From contig NZ_JAFCJX010000005.1 of the NCBI RefSeq assembly GCF_018130695.1, forward strand, positions 1 through 64,000: DNA of 64,000 nucleotides, read 5' to 3'. The translations under genes and the position numbers were made by a program. The first letter of the stretch is position 1. Each line of letters starts with the position of its first letter. The notes beneath the pieces are model-generated. The model had not been told where the DNA came from. It worked only from the letters and a program-made list of their open reading frames with translations, and did no database searches. Below are positions 17,070 to 25,741 of the stretch, piece by piece. The stretch comes from Bradyrhizobium jicamae (GTDB lineage: Bacteria > Pseudomonadota > Alphaproteobacteria > Rhizobiales > Xanthobacteraceae).

Positions 17070-17258
17070 ATGGCTACGATCACCTCCGTTACCCTCCCGC
17101 GCCCGGCGATGCGCCGCGACGCCAAGCCCTTTGCCGAATTCCGCGCCTTCTGGCGCCAGTTCGTGGCCAAGGCCTTCAACCCCTACCGGCCGGAACTGCA
17201 CTATATGCGCGGCCCGGGCCCGGCCTGGCGCGCCAAGCACCGCCCCGGCACGAACTGA
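17070..17258 (+). CDS. Small basic protein of unknown function
   Basis: 62 residues, basic and rich in Pro, Arg and aromatics (FAEFRAFWRQFVAKAFNPYRP, then MRGPGPAWRAKHRPG). GAGG lies about eight bases before the ATG. Upstream DNA (16970-17000) has an AT-rich stretch that could hold the promoter. No signal peptide or known domain. Length and isolation leave some doubt that it is translated. Confidence 0.5.
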   Translation: MATITSVTLPRPAMRRDAKPFAEFRAFWRQFVAKAFNPYRPELHYMRGPGPAWRAKHRPGTN

Positions 17259-17387
17259 GCTTCCCGGATATTTGAGGCGCCCCGCCGCCCCGTCCGCTTG
17301 CGCGCCTGCCCGATTGCGCGCAACCATGGCCTCCCCTCCGACGGCCGATTTCCTTAGCCGTCATCCTCGCCATGAACGGACCTGCCC

Positions 17388-18350
17388 ATGACGCGGCAAC
17401 GCTGTGCAATCCTCGACGACTATTTCGATATCGCGCTGTCGGTTGCCGACTGGCCGAAAATCGGGGATCGCGTCGACGTCACGGTCTTCAACAAGCCGTT
17501 CGCCAATGAGGCCGAAGCCGCCGGCGCGCTCGCCGACTTCGAGATCATCTGCGCGATGCGCGAGCGCACGCCGTTTCCTGCAAGCCTGTTCAAGGCGCTG
17601 CCGAAGCTGAAGCTGCTGATGACCTCAGGCATGCGCAATGCCTCGATCGACGCGGAGGCTGCCAAGGCGCACCAGGTCGCGTTCTGCGGCACGCAATATG
17701 GCCGCGATCCGACTGCGGCGCTGACCATGGGCCTGATCCTGGAACTGACCCGCGGTATCGGCCGCGAGAATGCCCGCATGCATGCCGGTGCGCCCTGGCA
17801 GATCTTTGCCGGCACCGAGATCGAGGGCAAGACGCTCGGCGTCGTCGGTCTCGGCAAGCTCGGCAGCAAGGTCGCGACCATGGCGAAGGCGTTCGGCATG
17901 AACGTGATCGCCTGGAGCCCGAACCTGACGGCGGAGAAGTGCAAGGAGGCCGGCGTCGGCTACGCCAGCAAGGAAGCGCTGTTTTCGACCGCCGACATCA
18001 TCACCATTCATGTCGTGCTCAGCCCGCGCTCGCGCGGCCTCGTCAGCGCCGCCGACATCGCGCGGATGAAGCCGACGGCCTATCTCGTCAACAGCGCGCG
18101 CGGCCCGATCGTCGATGAGGACGCGCTGCTCAAGGCGCTCCAGGAGAAGACGATCGCCGGCGCCGGCATCGACGTGTTCTCGGTCGAGCCGCTGCCGGTC
18201 GACCATCCCCTGCGCAAGCTCGACAACGTCGTGATCACCCCGCATCTCGGCTACGCCACGCGCGAGACCTTGCAGAGCCATTACGGGCAGATGGTTGAAT
18301 GCATCGATGCCTTCACCAAGGGCGCGGAGCCGCCTCGGCGACTGGCCTGA
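17388..18350 (+). CDS. D-2-hydroxyacid dehydrogenase family protein
   Basis: 320 residues. NAD-binding Rossmann fold with VGLGKLGS (about 151-158). The catalytic set of the family is present: Arg in NSARGPIVD, Glu in DVFSVEPLP and His in VVITPHLGY. The N-terminal catalytic domain is recognisable (LLMTSGMRNASIDAEAA). Such enzymes reduce 2-keto acids or oxidise 2-hydroxy acids; the substrate is not evident. Transcription ends at a strong hairpin at 18374-18402. Confidence 0.9.
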   Translation: MTRQRCAILDDYFDIALSVADWPKIGDRVDVTVFNKPFANEAEAAGALADFEIICAMRERTPFPASLFKALPKLKLLMTSGMRNASIDAEAAKAHQVAFCGTQYGRDPTAALTMGLILELTRGIGRENARMHAGAPWQIFAGTEIEGKTLGVVGLGKLGSKVATMAKAFGMNVIAWSPNLTAEKCKEAGVGYASKEALFSTADIITIHVVLSPRSRGLVSAADIARMKPTAYLVNSARGPIVDEDALLKALQEKTIAGAGIDVFSVEPLPVDHPLRKLDNVVITPHLGYATRETLQSHYGQMVECIDAFTKGAEPPRRLA

Positions 18351-18373
18351 GACGAGAGTCTCACCGCCAATAT

Positions 18374-18402
18374 AAAAAGGCGCGCTGTGGGCGCGCCTTT
18401 TT
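18374..18402. terminator. Bidirectional rho-independent terminator
   Basis: AAAAAGGCGCGC (18374-18385) pairs perfectly with GCGCGCCTTTTT (18391-18402), loop TGTGG. Poly-A and poly-T ends make it work in both directions, between the convergent dehydrogenase and L,D-transpeptidase genes. Confidence 0.95.
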
Positions 18403-18425
18403 CGTGATCTGTTGTTTACGTCCGC

Positions 18426-19709
18426 TTAGCGCACGGTGACGGGCGCGGGCAGCGGTGCCACCGACGTCGGCTGCGTTCCCGGCAACGGCGCAGCTTGCGC
18501 CTGCGGTGCGCCAGCAGCGGGTGCGGCGGACGCGGTCGTCGTTCCCGGGGCCGGACCGCTGCCGGGCATCACGACGACGCGGGTGCCGACCTTGGTGCGC
18601 TCGAACAGGTCGGAGACATCCTCGTTCAGCATGCCGATGCAACCCGACGAGACGAACTTGCCGATCGTCGACGGCTGGTTGGTGCCGTGGATGCGGTACA
18701 CGGTCGAGCCGAGATACATCGCGCGCGCACCGAGCGGATTGCCGGGGCCGCCGGCCATGAAGCGCGGCAGGTAGGGCTGGCGCTCGATCATCTCCGGCGG
18801 CGGATGCCAATCCGGCCACTCGGCCTTGCGGGTGATCTTCTGTACGCCGGTCCAGGTGAAGCCGTCGCGGCCGACGCGAACGCCGTAGCGGATGGCCCGG
18901 CCGCCTCCGAGCACGTAGTAGAGATAGGTGTTGGGCGTATCGACCACGATGGTGCCGGCCGGCTCCTTGGTGGCGAAGGCCACTTCCTGGCGGCGCAGGT
19001 TCGGCGGCAGCTGGGCGGGGCCGGATTCGGGCTGCTCGTCGGGCGGAAGCGCGGCGAGCTGCACCGGCTTGCCGTCGGCGCCGACCGGAGGCTGCTGCGG
19101 CGGCACCGCACCGGTCACGTTGGTCTGCGGCGGACCGCCGATTCCTTCCGGCGGACGCAGGCCGCCGCGATCGTCGGCATTGGCCGTGGGATAGTTCTGG
19201 TTCGGAGCGGCATAGCCCGGGTTCGGATTGGAGCCGTACACCACGCCGGCTGCGGGAACGCCGTTGTCGCGATAGCCTTGTTGGTCACGATAGCCCTGCG
19301 GATCGCGATAACCCTGCTGCGGGGCGGCGCCCGGCGGACGGTCGGCGTAGATCACCGGCGGCGGACCGGCGGGCCGGCCGTAACGGGGATCATCGGGCGA
19401 CATCACGGGGCCCGGCGGCATGCGATCGGAATAAACCGGCGCATTCATCGGCCGGCCGTAACGCGGATCATCCGGCGACATCACAGGACCCGTCGGGCCG
19501 GGCGGCGGCAGGGCGGCGGAATTCTGCGGCGCGTCGTCGTCATCCAGCGCGTCGAAATCGGGCATGTTGCCCTGCGGATAGGGCTGCGGCTGCGCCGAAT
19601 AGACCGGCGGCTGATTGACCGGATAACCCTGCTGCGCATGGGCGACCGAAGTCCCCGCCGCGCCGAGCGCCGCGGCAGCACAAATCGTCAGAATGCGGTT
19701 GATCATCAT
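18426..19709 (-). CDS. L,D-transpeptidase (YkuD) with long proline-rich N-terminal region
   Basis: 427 residues. Signal peptide to about residue 26, then about 215 residues rich in Pro, Gly, Gln and Tyr, with a 13-residue motif PVMSPDDPRYGRP repeated at 76-88 and 101-113 and a triple QGYRD repeat (132-148). The YkuD catalytic domain spans about 250-385: His341 in YRIHGTN and Cys357 in SSGCIGM. It makes 3-3 crosslinks or anchors proteins to peptidoglycan in the periplasm. The low-complexity region may span the wall (inference). Start ATG 19709, with AAAGG upstream; the frame is open further upstream but without a signal. Confidence 0.9.
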   Translation of the reverse strand: MMINRILTICAAAALGAAGTSVAHAQQGYPVNQPPVYSAQPQPYPQGNMPDFDALDDDDAPQNSAALPPPGPTGPVMSPDDPRYGRPMNAPVYSDRMPPGPVMSPDDPRYGRPAGPPPVIYADRPPGAAPQQGYRDPQGYRDQQGYRDNGVPAAGVVYGSNPNPGYAAPNQNYPTANADDRGGLRPPEGIGGPPQTNVTGAVPPQQPPVGADGKPVQLAALPPDEQPESGPAQLPPNLRRQEVAFATKEPAGTIVVDTPNTYLYYVLGGGRAIRYGVRVGRDGFTWTGVQKITRKAEWPDWHPPPEMIERQPYLPRFMAGGPGNPLGARAMYLGSTVYRIHGTNQPSTIGKFVSSGCIGMLNEDVSDLFERTKVGTRVVVMPGSGPAPGTTTASAAPAAGAPQAQAAPLPGTQPTSVAPLPAPVTVR

Positions 19710-20039
19710 CGCCTTTGTATAGTCCCCAAGCCCAACCGGACCGTTAACGGCCAGTTGAAGGAAGATAGCGGCGCATTCAAGACAATTCCGCGAAATCCGG
19801 CCCAAATCGGCCATTTTGTGATCCCGCGTGAGCGCTGCGGCAAAGATGTCTCAGGTGGAGCGGAAAGTTTCTCCGTGGGACTACGGCGGCCGCGCACGAT
19901 GCATTTTGTAACAAACAGTCTCGGAACGTTGCGATATCCTCGAATCGACCTGATTCGCGCACTCCGCGAAGCCGGTTTCTCCAGTGGTCACCGCGTTCCC
20001 CTGTATCGAGACCTCCCGCAGAAGGGGGAACCCGCGTCC

Positions 20040-20966
20040 ATGCTTCCCGGCTTTCGTTTCCTGCTCGCCGCAATCGTATTGGCGACGTCTGTTCTGGTGT
20101 TCGGGCTGGGGGCTGCGGCGCTGTTCAAGGCGGCGCACGAGGAATTCGCCAGCATCCCTGCCCGCCGGGCGCCACCCGGGCCGCAATTCGCCCAACAACC
20201 TGAGCCTGGCCAGCCGACCCTCGCCATGCTGCAGGTCGAGCCTGCGCCCGCCGAGAAGCCCGCCGCCGAGGCGCCGGCCATCGTGGCCGCGCCGGCCGCT
20301 GCAGCCGAGACATCGCCCCCACCGACCGAGCCGGAAAAGCTCGCGGCGGTGAAGACCGACGACGCCCCTCCCGTCGAGGCACCCAAGGCGGAGGCTTCGG
20401 CCCCACCGTTATCGAAGGCAGAGGCTCCGGCCGCAGAGGCGAAGACGGACCTTCCGGCAGCTGAGCCACCGAGGGCCGAACCGGTCGGCGAAGCATCGCC
20501 GCCAGTGCCCGCCGTCGCCGCGAGCCCAGCTCCGCAACCTGCGACCGTCGAGCCCGAGATCAAGGCCGCTCCAGCGGAGACGACCAAGCTTGCCGCGATC
20601 GCGGACGCGCCGGCTGCGGCCACCGAGCCGGTGGCGGTGGCGGCGCCCGCACCATCTGCTCCGGCTCCAGTCGCAGCAGTAGATCCAGCGCCGCCGCAGC
20701 CCTCACCCGGCACAAGCGAGGCGGCGACGCGGATCGCGACGTTGGGCGGGCCCGAGGTGACGATCGAGCAGCCAGCTCCGAAGAAGGCCGCGGAGAAGGA
20801 GAAGAAGTCGGAGCGCAGCGAGGCCAGCAAGCGGGCGGAGCGCAAGAAGGAGCGGAAGCGCATCGCGCGGGAACGCGCCGCGCAGCGCGCGGCGGCGGTT
20901 CAGCAACAGGCGGCCAGTCCGTTCATCACGCAGCCGATGATGCTGCCGGCGACGACGCGTCGATAG
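20040..20966 (+). CDS. Membrane-anchored Ala/Pro-rich protein with basic C terminus
   Basis: 308 residues. A single N-terminal membrane helix (FLLAAIVLATSVLVFGLGAAALF, about 7-29), then about 200 residues of Ala/Pro/Glu low complexity, then a Lys/Arg/Glu-rich helix (about 248-285: KKAAEKEKKSERSEASKR) and a short end. The layout recalls TonB-like or cell-wall-spanning proteins, but no domain is recognised. The 330 bases before the start (19710-20039) hold the divergent promoters shared with the L,D-transpeptidase and no gene. The ATG has a GGGGG-containing site rather far upstream. Confidence 0.75.
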   Translation: MLPGFRFLLAAIVLATSVLVFGLGAAALFKAAHEEFASIPARRAPPGPQFAQQPEPGQPTLAMLQVEPAPAEKPAAEAPAIVAAPAAAAETSPPPTEPEKLAAVKTDDAPPVEAPKAEASAPPLSKAEAPAAEAKTDLPAAEPPRAEPVGEASPPVPAVAASPAPQPATVEPEIKAAPAETTKLAAIADAPAAATEPVAVAAPAPSAPAPVAAVDPAPPQPSPGTSEAATRIATLGGPEVTIEQPAPKKAAEKEKKSERSEASKRAERKKERKRIARERAAQRAAAVQQQAASPFITQPMMLPATTRR

Positions 20967-20975
20967 AGCGAACGA

Positions 20976-21827
20976 TCACGCCGGTCCCGTCGCGATCGGC
21001 GGGCCGCTGGCCTGGCCCCATTCCGACCATGAGCCGTCATAGAGCGCGGTGTCGGTGACGCCGAGCCGGTAGAGTGCAAGCGTCAGCACGCCGGCCGAGA
21101 CGCCGGAGCCGCAGCTCGTCACGATCGGCGCATCGAGCTTCACGCCGGCGCCGGTGAAGGCCTTGCGCAGGTCATCGAGCGGCTTCATCTCGCCGGTCGC
21201 CGCGTCATACAGCTGGCTGTACGGCACGTTGCGGGCGTTCGGGATGTGGCCGGAGCGGATGCCCGGCCGCGGCTCGGGTGCGCGGCCTTCGAAGCGATCG
21301 GCGGCGCGCGCGTCGATCACCTGCTCGGCGCGGCTTTCGACATTGGCGATCAGCTGCTCCATGCTGCGCACGCGCTTGGCATCATAGGTCGCGCTGAATT
21401 TCGCAGGCTTAGCCTTCACCTCGCCGCTCTCGACCGGCCTTCCCTCCGCACGCCACTTCTTCAGGCCGCCATTGAGGATGCGGACATTGCGGTGGCCATA
21501 GGACAGGAACATCCACCACGCGCGCGGCGCGGCAACCCAGCCGCCCGAATCGTAGAGCACGACGGTGTCGGAGTTGGCGATGCCGAGCGCACCAATGTCG
21601 CGGCCGAACTGCTCGGCGCTCGGAAACATGTGCGGCAGCGGATTGGAATGGTCCGACACCGCATCGACGTCGAAGAACACCGCGCCCGGCAGATGCGCGG
21701 CGAGATAGTCGTCCTTCGGCAACGGCAGCACGCCCGGCAGCTTGAAGCTGGCGTCAACGACCTTCACGTTGGCGTCGTTGATGTGGGCGGCGAGCCATTC
21801 GGTGGAGACAAGCGGATCGTCAGTCAT
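20976..21827 (-). CDS. sseA: 3-mercaptopyruvate sulfurtransferase
   Basis: 283 residues with two rhodanese domains (about 1-125 and 155-280). The active loop CGSGVSA with Cys239 is that of mercaptopyruvate sulfurtransferases (E. coli SseA type) rather than thiosulfate sulfurtransferases. It moves sulfur from 3-mercaptopyruvate to thiol acceptors or cyanide. ATG 21827 has GAGGAAGAA upstream and is preferred to an in-frame start at 21878, which would overlap the upstream gene. It follows a small rhodanese gene by 26 bases, so both belong to one operon. Confidence 0.93.
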   Translation of the reverse strand: MTDDPLVSTEWLAAHINDANVKVVDASFKLPGVLPLPKDDYLAAHLPGAVFFDVDAVSDHSNPLPHMFPSAEQFGRDIGALGIANSDTVVLYDSGGWVAAPRAWWMFLSYGHRNVRILNGGLKKWRAEGRPVESGEVKAKPAKFSATYDAKRVRSMEQLIANVESRAEQVIDARAADRFEGRAPEPRPGIRSGHIPNARNVPYSQLYDAATGEMKPLDDLRKAFTGAGVKLDAPIVTSCGSGVSAGVLTLALYRLGVTDTALYDGSWSEWGQASGPPIATGPA

Positions 21828-21853
21828 GATTTCTTCCTCGAGGGTGTTACGCC

Positions 21854-22267
21854 TCACCCCTTCTTCTTCGGTTCCCACGTCTCGATCGGCCCGCCGGCAT
21901 CGCGCCAGGCCGCGAAGCCGCCGCCCATATGCGCAACCGGCTTCAGACCCATGTCCTGCGCGGTCTTGGCGGCGAGGACGGAGCGGAGGCCGCCGGCGCA
22001 GTGGAAGATGAACTTCTTGTCTTCCTGGAAGATCGGCTTGGCGTAGGGGCTGTTCGGATCGATCCAGAATTCCAGCATGCCGCGGGTGCAGGAGAACGCG
22101 CCGGGGATCTTGCCATCGCGCTCGATCTCGCGGGGGTCCCTGATGTCGACGATGACGATGTCATCCTTGCCTGCGAGCTTGATCGCGTCGGCGGCGCTGA
22201 CGGTCTCGATCTCGGCATTGGCCTCGTCGATCAGCGCCTTGATGCCACGGTGGATGGTCTGGGGCAT
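21854..22267 (-). CDS. Single-domain rhodanese-like protein
   Basis: 137 residues: one rhodanese domain with IVIVDIRDPREIERDGKIPGA, active-site Cys90 in FHCAGGLRS, and HMGGGFAAW. The active-site loop differs from that of sseA downstream, so the two probably use different sulfur donors or acceptors. GAGGGAGAAG precedes the ATG. First gene of the two-gene sulfurtransferase unit; possibly also cotranscribed with the VWA gene 54 bases upstream. Confidence 0.92.
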   Translation of the reverse strand: MPQTIHRGIKALIDEANAEIETVSAADAIKLAGKDDIVIVDIRDPREIERDGKIPGAFSCTRGMLEFWIDPNSPYAKPIFQEDKKFIFHCAGGLRSVLAAKTAQDMGLKPVAHMGGGFAAWRDAGGPIETWEPKKKG

Positions 22268-22321
22268 GGGCTTCTCCCTCGCTTTTGTTGGCGCGCCCGC
22301 AGCGCGCAGTACGGCGTGCGC

Positions 22322-23497
22322 CTAACGCACAAGCTCCCGCATCGCATGCTCCAGACCTTCGATCGTGATCGGATACATGCGCTGGGAGAAGATGCGGCGG
22401 ATGATGGTGGTCGATTCGGAATAGTCCCAGTGCTTCTGCGCCACCGGGTTGAGCCACACCGCATGCGGATAGGTGCGGATGATGCGGTCGAGCCAGACCG
22501 AGCCGGCTTCCTCATTGACATGCTCGACCGAGCCGCCGGGCACCATGATCTCGTAAGGGCTCATCGAGGCGTCGCCGACGAACACCACCTTGTAGTCGTG
22601 CGGGTATTTATGCAGCACGTCCCAGGTCGGCGTGCGGTCGGTGAAGCGCCGCTTGTTCTGCTTCCAGACGCCTTCATAGAGGCAGTTGTGGAAGTAGAAA
22701 TATTCCATGTGCTTGAATTCGCTCTTCGCAGCCGAGAACAATTCCTCGACCTGCTCGATATGCGAATCCATCGAGCCGCCGATATCGAAGAACACCAGCA
22801 CCTTGACCGCATTGCGCCGCTCGGGCCGCATGTGCACGTCGAGATAGCCGTGGTTGGCGGTCTCCTTGATCGTGGTGTCGAGATCGAGTTCGTCGGGCGC
22901 GCCGGTGCGCGCGAACTTGCGGAGCCGGCGCAGCGCGACCTTGATGTTGCGGATGCCGAGCTCGACATTGCCGTCGAGATCCCTAAACTCGCGCTTGTCC
23001 CACACCTTCACGGCACGGTTGTTGCGGTTCTTCTCCTGGCCGATCCGCACGCCTTCCGGGTTATAGCCGTGGGCGCCGAACGGCGAGGTGCCGGCCGTGC
23101 CGATCCATTTGCTGCCGCCCTGGTGCCGGCCCTTTTGCTCCTCGAGGCGCTTCTTCAAGGTCTCCATGAGCTTGTCCCAGCCCATGGCCTCGATCTGCTT
23201 CTTCTCTTCCTCGGTGAGATATTTCTCCGCGAGCTTCTTCAGCCACTCCTCGGGGATTTCCGCCTTGTCCATGGCGTCGAGCAGGCTCTCCAGCCCCTTG
23301 AACACGCTTCCGAACACGCGGTCGAACTTGTCGAGATTGCGCTCGTCCTTCACCAGCGCTGCGCGCGACAAATAGTAGAAGTTCTCGACCGTCTGTTCGG
23401 CGAGATCGGCGTCAAGCGCTTCCATCAGCGTCAGATACTCCCGTAGCGTCACGGGGACCTGGGCGTCGCGCAGCGATGTGAAGAACTGCAGGAACAT
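22322..23497 (-). CDS. CoxE-like VWA domain protein
   Basis: 391 residues. N-terminal half is helical and charged; the C-terminal half holds a von Willebrand A fold with a MIDAS-type motif VFFDIGGSMDSH (consensus DxSxS here modified to D-x-G-G-S), VVFVGDASMSPYE and YPHAVWLNP. CoxE/VWA proteins act with MoxR AAA+ ATPases in inserting metal cofactors or assembling complexes. The matching MoxR gene is at 25742-26584, but on the other strand with a diguanylate cyclase gene in between. Weak ribosome site. Confidence 0.9.
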   Translation of the reverse strand: MFLQFFTSLRDAQVPVTLREYLTLMEALDADLAEQTVENFYYLSRAALVKDERNLDKFDRVFGSVFKGLESLLDAMDKAEIPEEWLKKLAEKYLTEEEKKQIEAMGWDKLMETLKKRLEEQKGRHQGGSKWIGTAGTSPFGAHGYNPEGVRIGQEKNRNNRAVKVWDKREFRDLDGNVELGIRNIKVALRRLRKFARTGAPDELDLDTTIKETANHGYLDVHMRPERRNAVKVLVFFDIGGSMDSHIEQVEELFSAAKSEFKHMEYFYFHNCLYEGVWKQNKRRFTDRTPTWDVLHKYPHDYKVVFVGDASMSPYEIMVPGGSVEHVNEEAGSVWLDRIIRTYPHAVWLNPVAQKHWDYSESTTIIRRIFSQRMYPITIEGLEHAMRELVR

Positions 23498-23635
23498 GTT
23501 GACTTAAATCACCCGCCTGCCCGGTGCCGTCAAGGGGCCGGCCATGCCCTGTGCCGAAATCAGCCATTCACCATGACTTAACCACCCCTGCGACGTTCCG
23601 CCCGGCGGGACGAAACGCGACGTTAAGCTGGGGCG

Positions 23636-25555
23636 TTGATCAGTGGAGGTATCACGACGCCAGCGGACCCGATCGACTTGCCCAACAGCAACGCCAAGCT
23701 GCCAAAACTGTTTTCGCCGAAGGCGATCGTCGCGGCCGTCGTCGCCGCGATGAGCGCCTGCGTGCTGGGGCTCCTGGTCTGGAAGGCGACCGAGGCGTAC
23801 ACCGCCGCGCTGGCCCAGGGCGAGCGCGACATCCGCAACCTCACCCATTCGCTGGCCGAGCACGGCTCGCATTCGATCCAGGCGATCGACGTGGCGATGG
23901 GTGCGATGGTCGATCTCCTGAAGTATCAGAAGCCGCGCGCCGACCGTTTCAACGCGGCGCTGCGCAAGACGGCCGACGCGCTGCCGCAGATCGGCGAGAT
24001 CGGCGTGATCGACCCCGACGGCAACCGCGTCTACTCGTCCGCTCCGGACTTGCCGTCGCACAACAATGCCGACCGCGGATATTTCATCAGTCATCGGGAC
24101 TCGACCGATCCTTCGCTGCACATCAGCGAGCCCTTGCAGTCGCGCCTGACGGGACGGCCGAGCATCGTGCTGTCCCGTCGCGTCACCCGGGAAGACGGCA
24201 GTTTCGGCGGCATCCTGTTTGCAACCATCGAGAGTAGGTATTTCGACAATTTCTACCACGCCTTCAATCTCGGCCCGCACGCCGGCATCACCCTGCTCCG
24301 CCGCGACGGCGTCGTGCTGGCGCACTGGCCGGACGGCAAATGGAGCGGTGAGATTTCGGCTGCCTTCAAGGCGCGGATCGACCAGGAAGCAGCCGGCTAC
24401 ACGAAAACCAAATCGCCGTTCGACGGCCGAATCAAATATCTCGGCTTCGAACGCGCCTCGCAATATCCGATCGTGGTCACCGTCGCGTTGCCGGAAGACC
24501 AGGTTCTCGCCGCCTGGCATCAGGATTTGCGCAACGACGTGTTTGTCGCGCTGATCCTGATGGCGAGCGTCGTCGGATTTGCGGTCCTGCTGTCGAAGGA
24601 GTTCGGCAGACGGACGCAGGTGGCGCACATGCTGCGTGACCGCGAGGCGCGCTATCGCCTGCTCGCGGACAACATCGCCGATATCGTGCTGCGCTACGGC
24701 CGCAACGGCAAGATCAGTTATGTTTCGCAATCCGTCGAGCCGCTGCTCGGGCTGAAGGCTGCCGACCTGATCGGCAAGCCGTGCTTCGACTTCATTCACC
24801 CCGAGGACATCCCGGCGGCCGCGAAGGCGAATGCGGAGCTGACCGACCGGACCATGACTCGCACGGTCATCTTCAGGACCCGCCACGCCGACGGATCGCT
24901 GGCGTGGATCGAGAGCAATTTCAAGCTCGCTGACGACGATGGTGAAGTTGTTGCCGTGCTGCGCGACGTCACCCAGCGTCATCAGATGGAAGATGAGCTT
25001 AACGCGCTGAACGAACGGCTCGCCGAGCTCGCCACCACCGACGGTCTGACCGGCCTCGCCAACCGCCGCACCTTCGACGCCGCATTGCCGCGCGAATATC
25101 GCGACCGGCAGCAGATCTCGGTGATCATGGCCGATATCGACCACTTCAAGGGATTCAACGACAGCCGCGGCCACCAGGCCGGCGACGAATGCCTCAAGCG
25201 CGTCGCGCGCGTGATTGGCGAGGCCACCGAGAACACCCCGGCGCTGGCGGCACGCTATGGCGGCGAGGAGTTTGCGATCATCCTGCCCGATGTCAGCGAG
25301 CAGGATGCGCTCAAGGTCGCCGAGGCGATCCGCCTCACCGTGCGCACGCTGGCGATCCCGAACCCGGCCTCGCATCGCGGCATCGTCTCGATCAGCCTCG
25401 GCATCGCCAGCCGCACGGCGGAGACGATCGACGAAGCCAAGCTGCTGCGCACCGCCGACCTCGCGCTCTATGAGGCCAAGCGCGCGGGGCGCAATTGCAG
25501 CGTGGTCGCCTCCGCACTTGACGATCATTCCGCAGGGCGGAAACAGTACGCCTGA
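23636..25555 (+). CDS. Membrane diguanylate cyclase: extracytoplasmic sensor, PAS, GGDEF
   Basis: About 639 residues. TM1 (about 30-48) and TM2 (about 301-320) enclose a periplasmic Cache/PDC-like sensor with the pattern VIDPDGNRVYSS and SRRVTREDGSFGGILFATI. A PAS domain (about 335-455) and a GGDEF domain (about 465-625) follow; the active motif is GGEEF, so cyclic-di-GMP synthesis is expected. The RxxD inhibitory site normally just before it is absent (NTPALAARYGGEEF). Start uncertain: TTG at 23636 is the first usable codon, yet a GGAGG site lies at 23645-23649, inside the frame, seven bases before an ACG. Confidence 0.9.
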   Translation: MISGGITTPADPIDLPNSNAKLPKLFSPKAIVAAVVAAMSACVLGLLVWKATEAYTAALAQGERDIRNLTHSLAEHGSHSIQAIDVAMGAMVDLLKYQKPRADRFNAALRKTADALPQIGEIGVIDPDGNRVYSSAPDLPSHNNADRGYFISHRDSTDPSLHISEPLQSRLTGRPSIVLSRRVTREDGSFGGILFATIESRYFDNFYHAFNLGPHAGITLLRRDGVVLAHWPDGKWSGEISAAFKARIDQEAAGYTKTKSPFDGRIKYLGFERASQYPIVVTVALPEDQVLAAWHQDLRNDVFVALILMASVVGFAVLLSKEFGRRTQVAHMLRDREARYRLLADNIADIVLRYGRNGKISYVSQSVEPLLGLKAADLIGKPCFDFIHPEDIPAAAKANAELTDRTMTRTVIFRTRHADGSLAWIESNFKLADDDGEVVAVLRDVTQRHQMEDELNALNERLAELATTDGLTGLANRRTFDAALPREYRDRQQISVIMADIDHFKGFNDSRGHQAGDECLKRVARVIGEATENTPALAARYGGEEFAIILPDVSEQDALKVAEAIRLTVRTLAIPNPASHRGIVSISLGIASRTAETIDEAKLLRTADLALYEAKRAGRNCSVVASALDDHSAGRKQYA

Positions 25556-25741
25556 CATACTATGCGCACGCCGCGGTTCAGGGCGTCGCTGCAGCGCGGA
25601 ATCCCTGCTAGACCGGCCGGCGTTTTCAACTAGAATTGAACCCGACATAGCGAATTCACGCCGGATGACCGCCGCCAGAGCGGTCGTTTCATGTGGGGCG
25701 ACGGCAGCCCGGCAACCGATGACACGAAGAGAACGAGATAG

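Noticed and set aside
18495..20966. An 823-codon open frame on the plus strand
   Set aside because: The first 500 codons are antisense to the L,D-transpeptidase gene. Only the end from 20040 has a membrane anchor and its own start.
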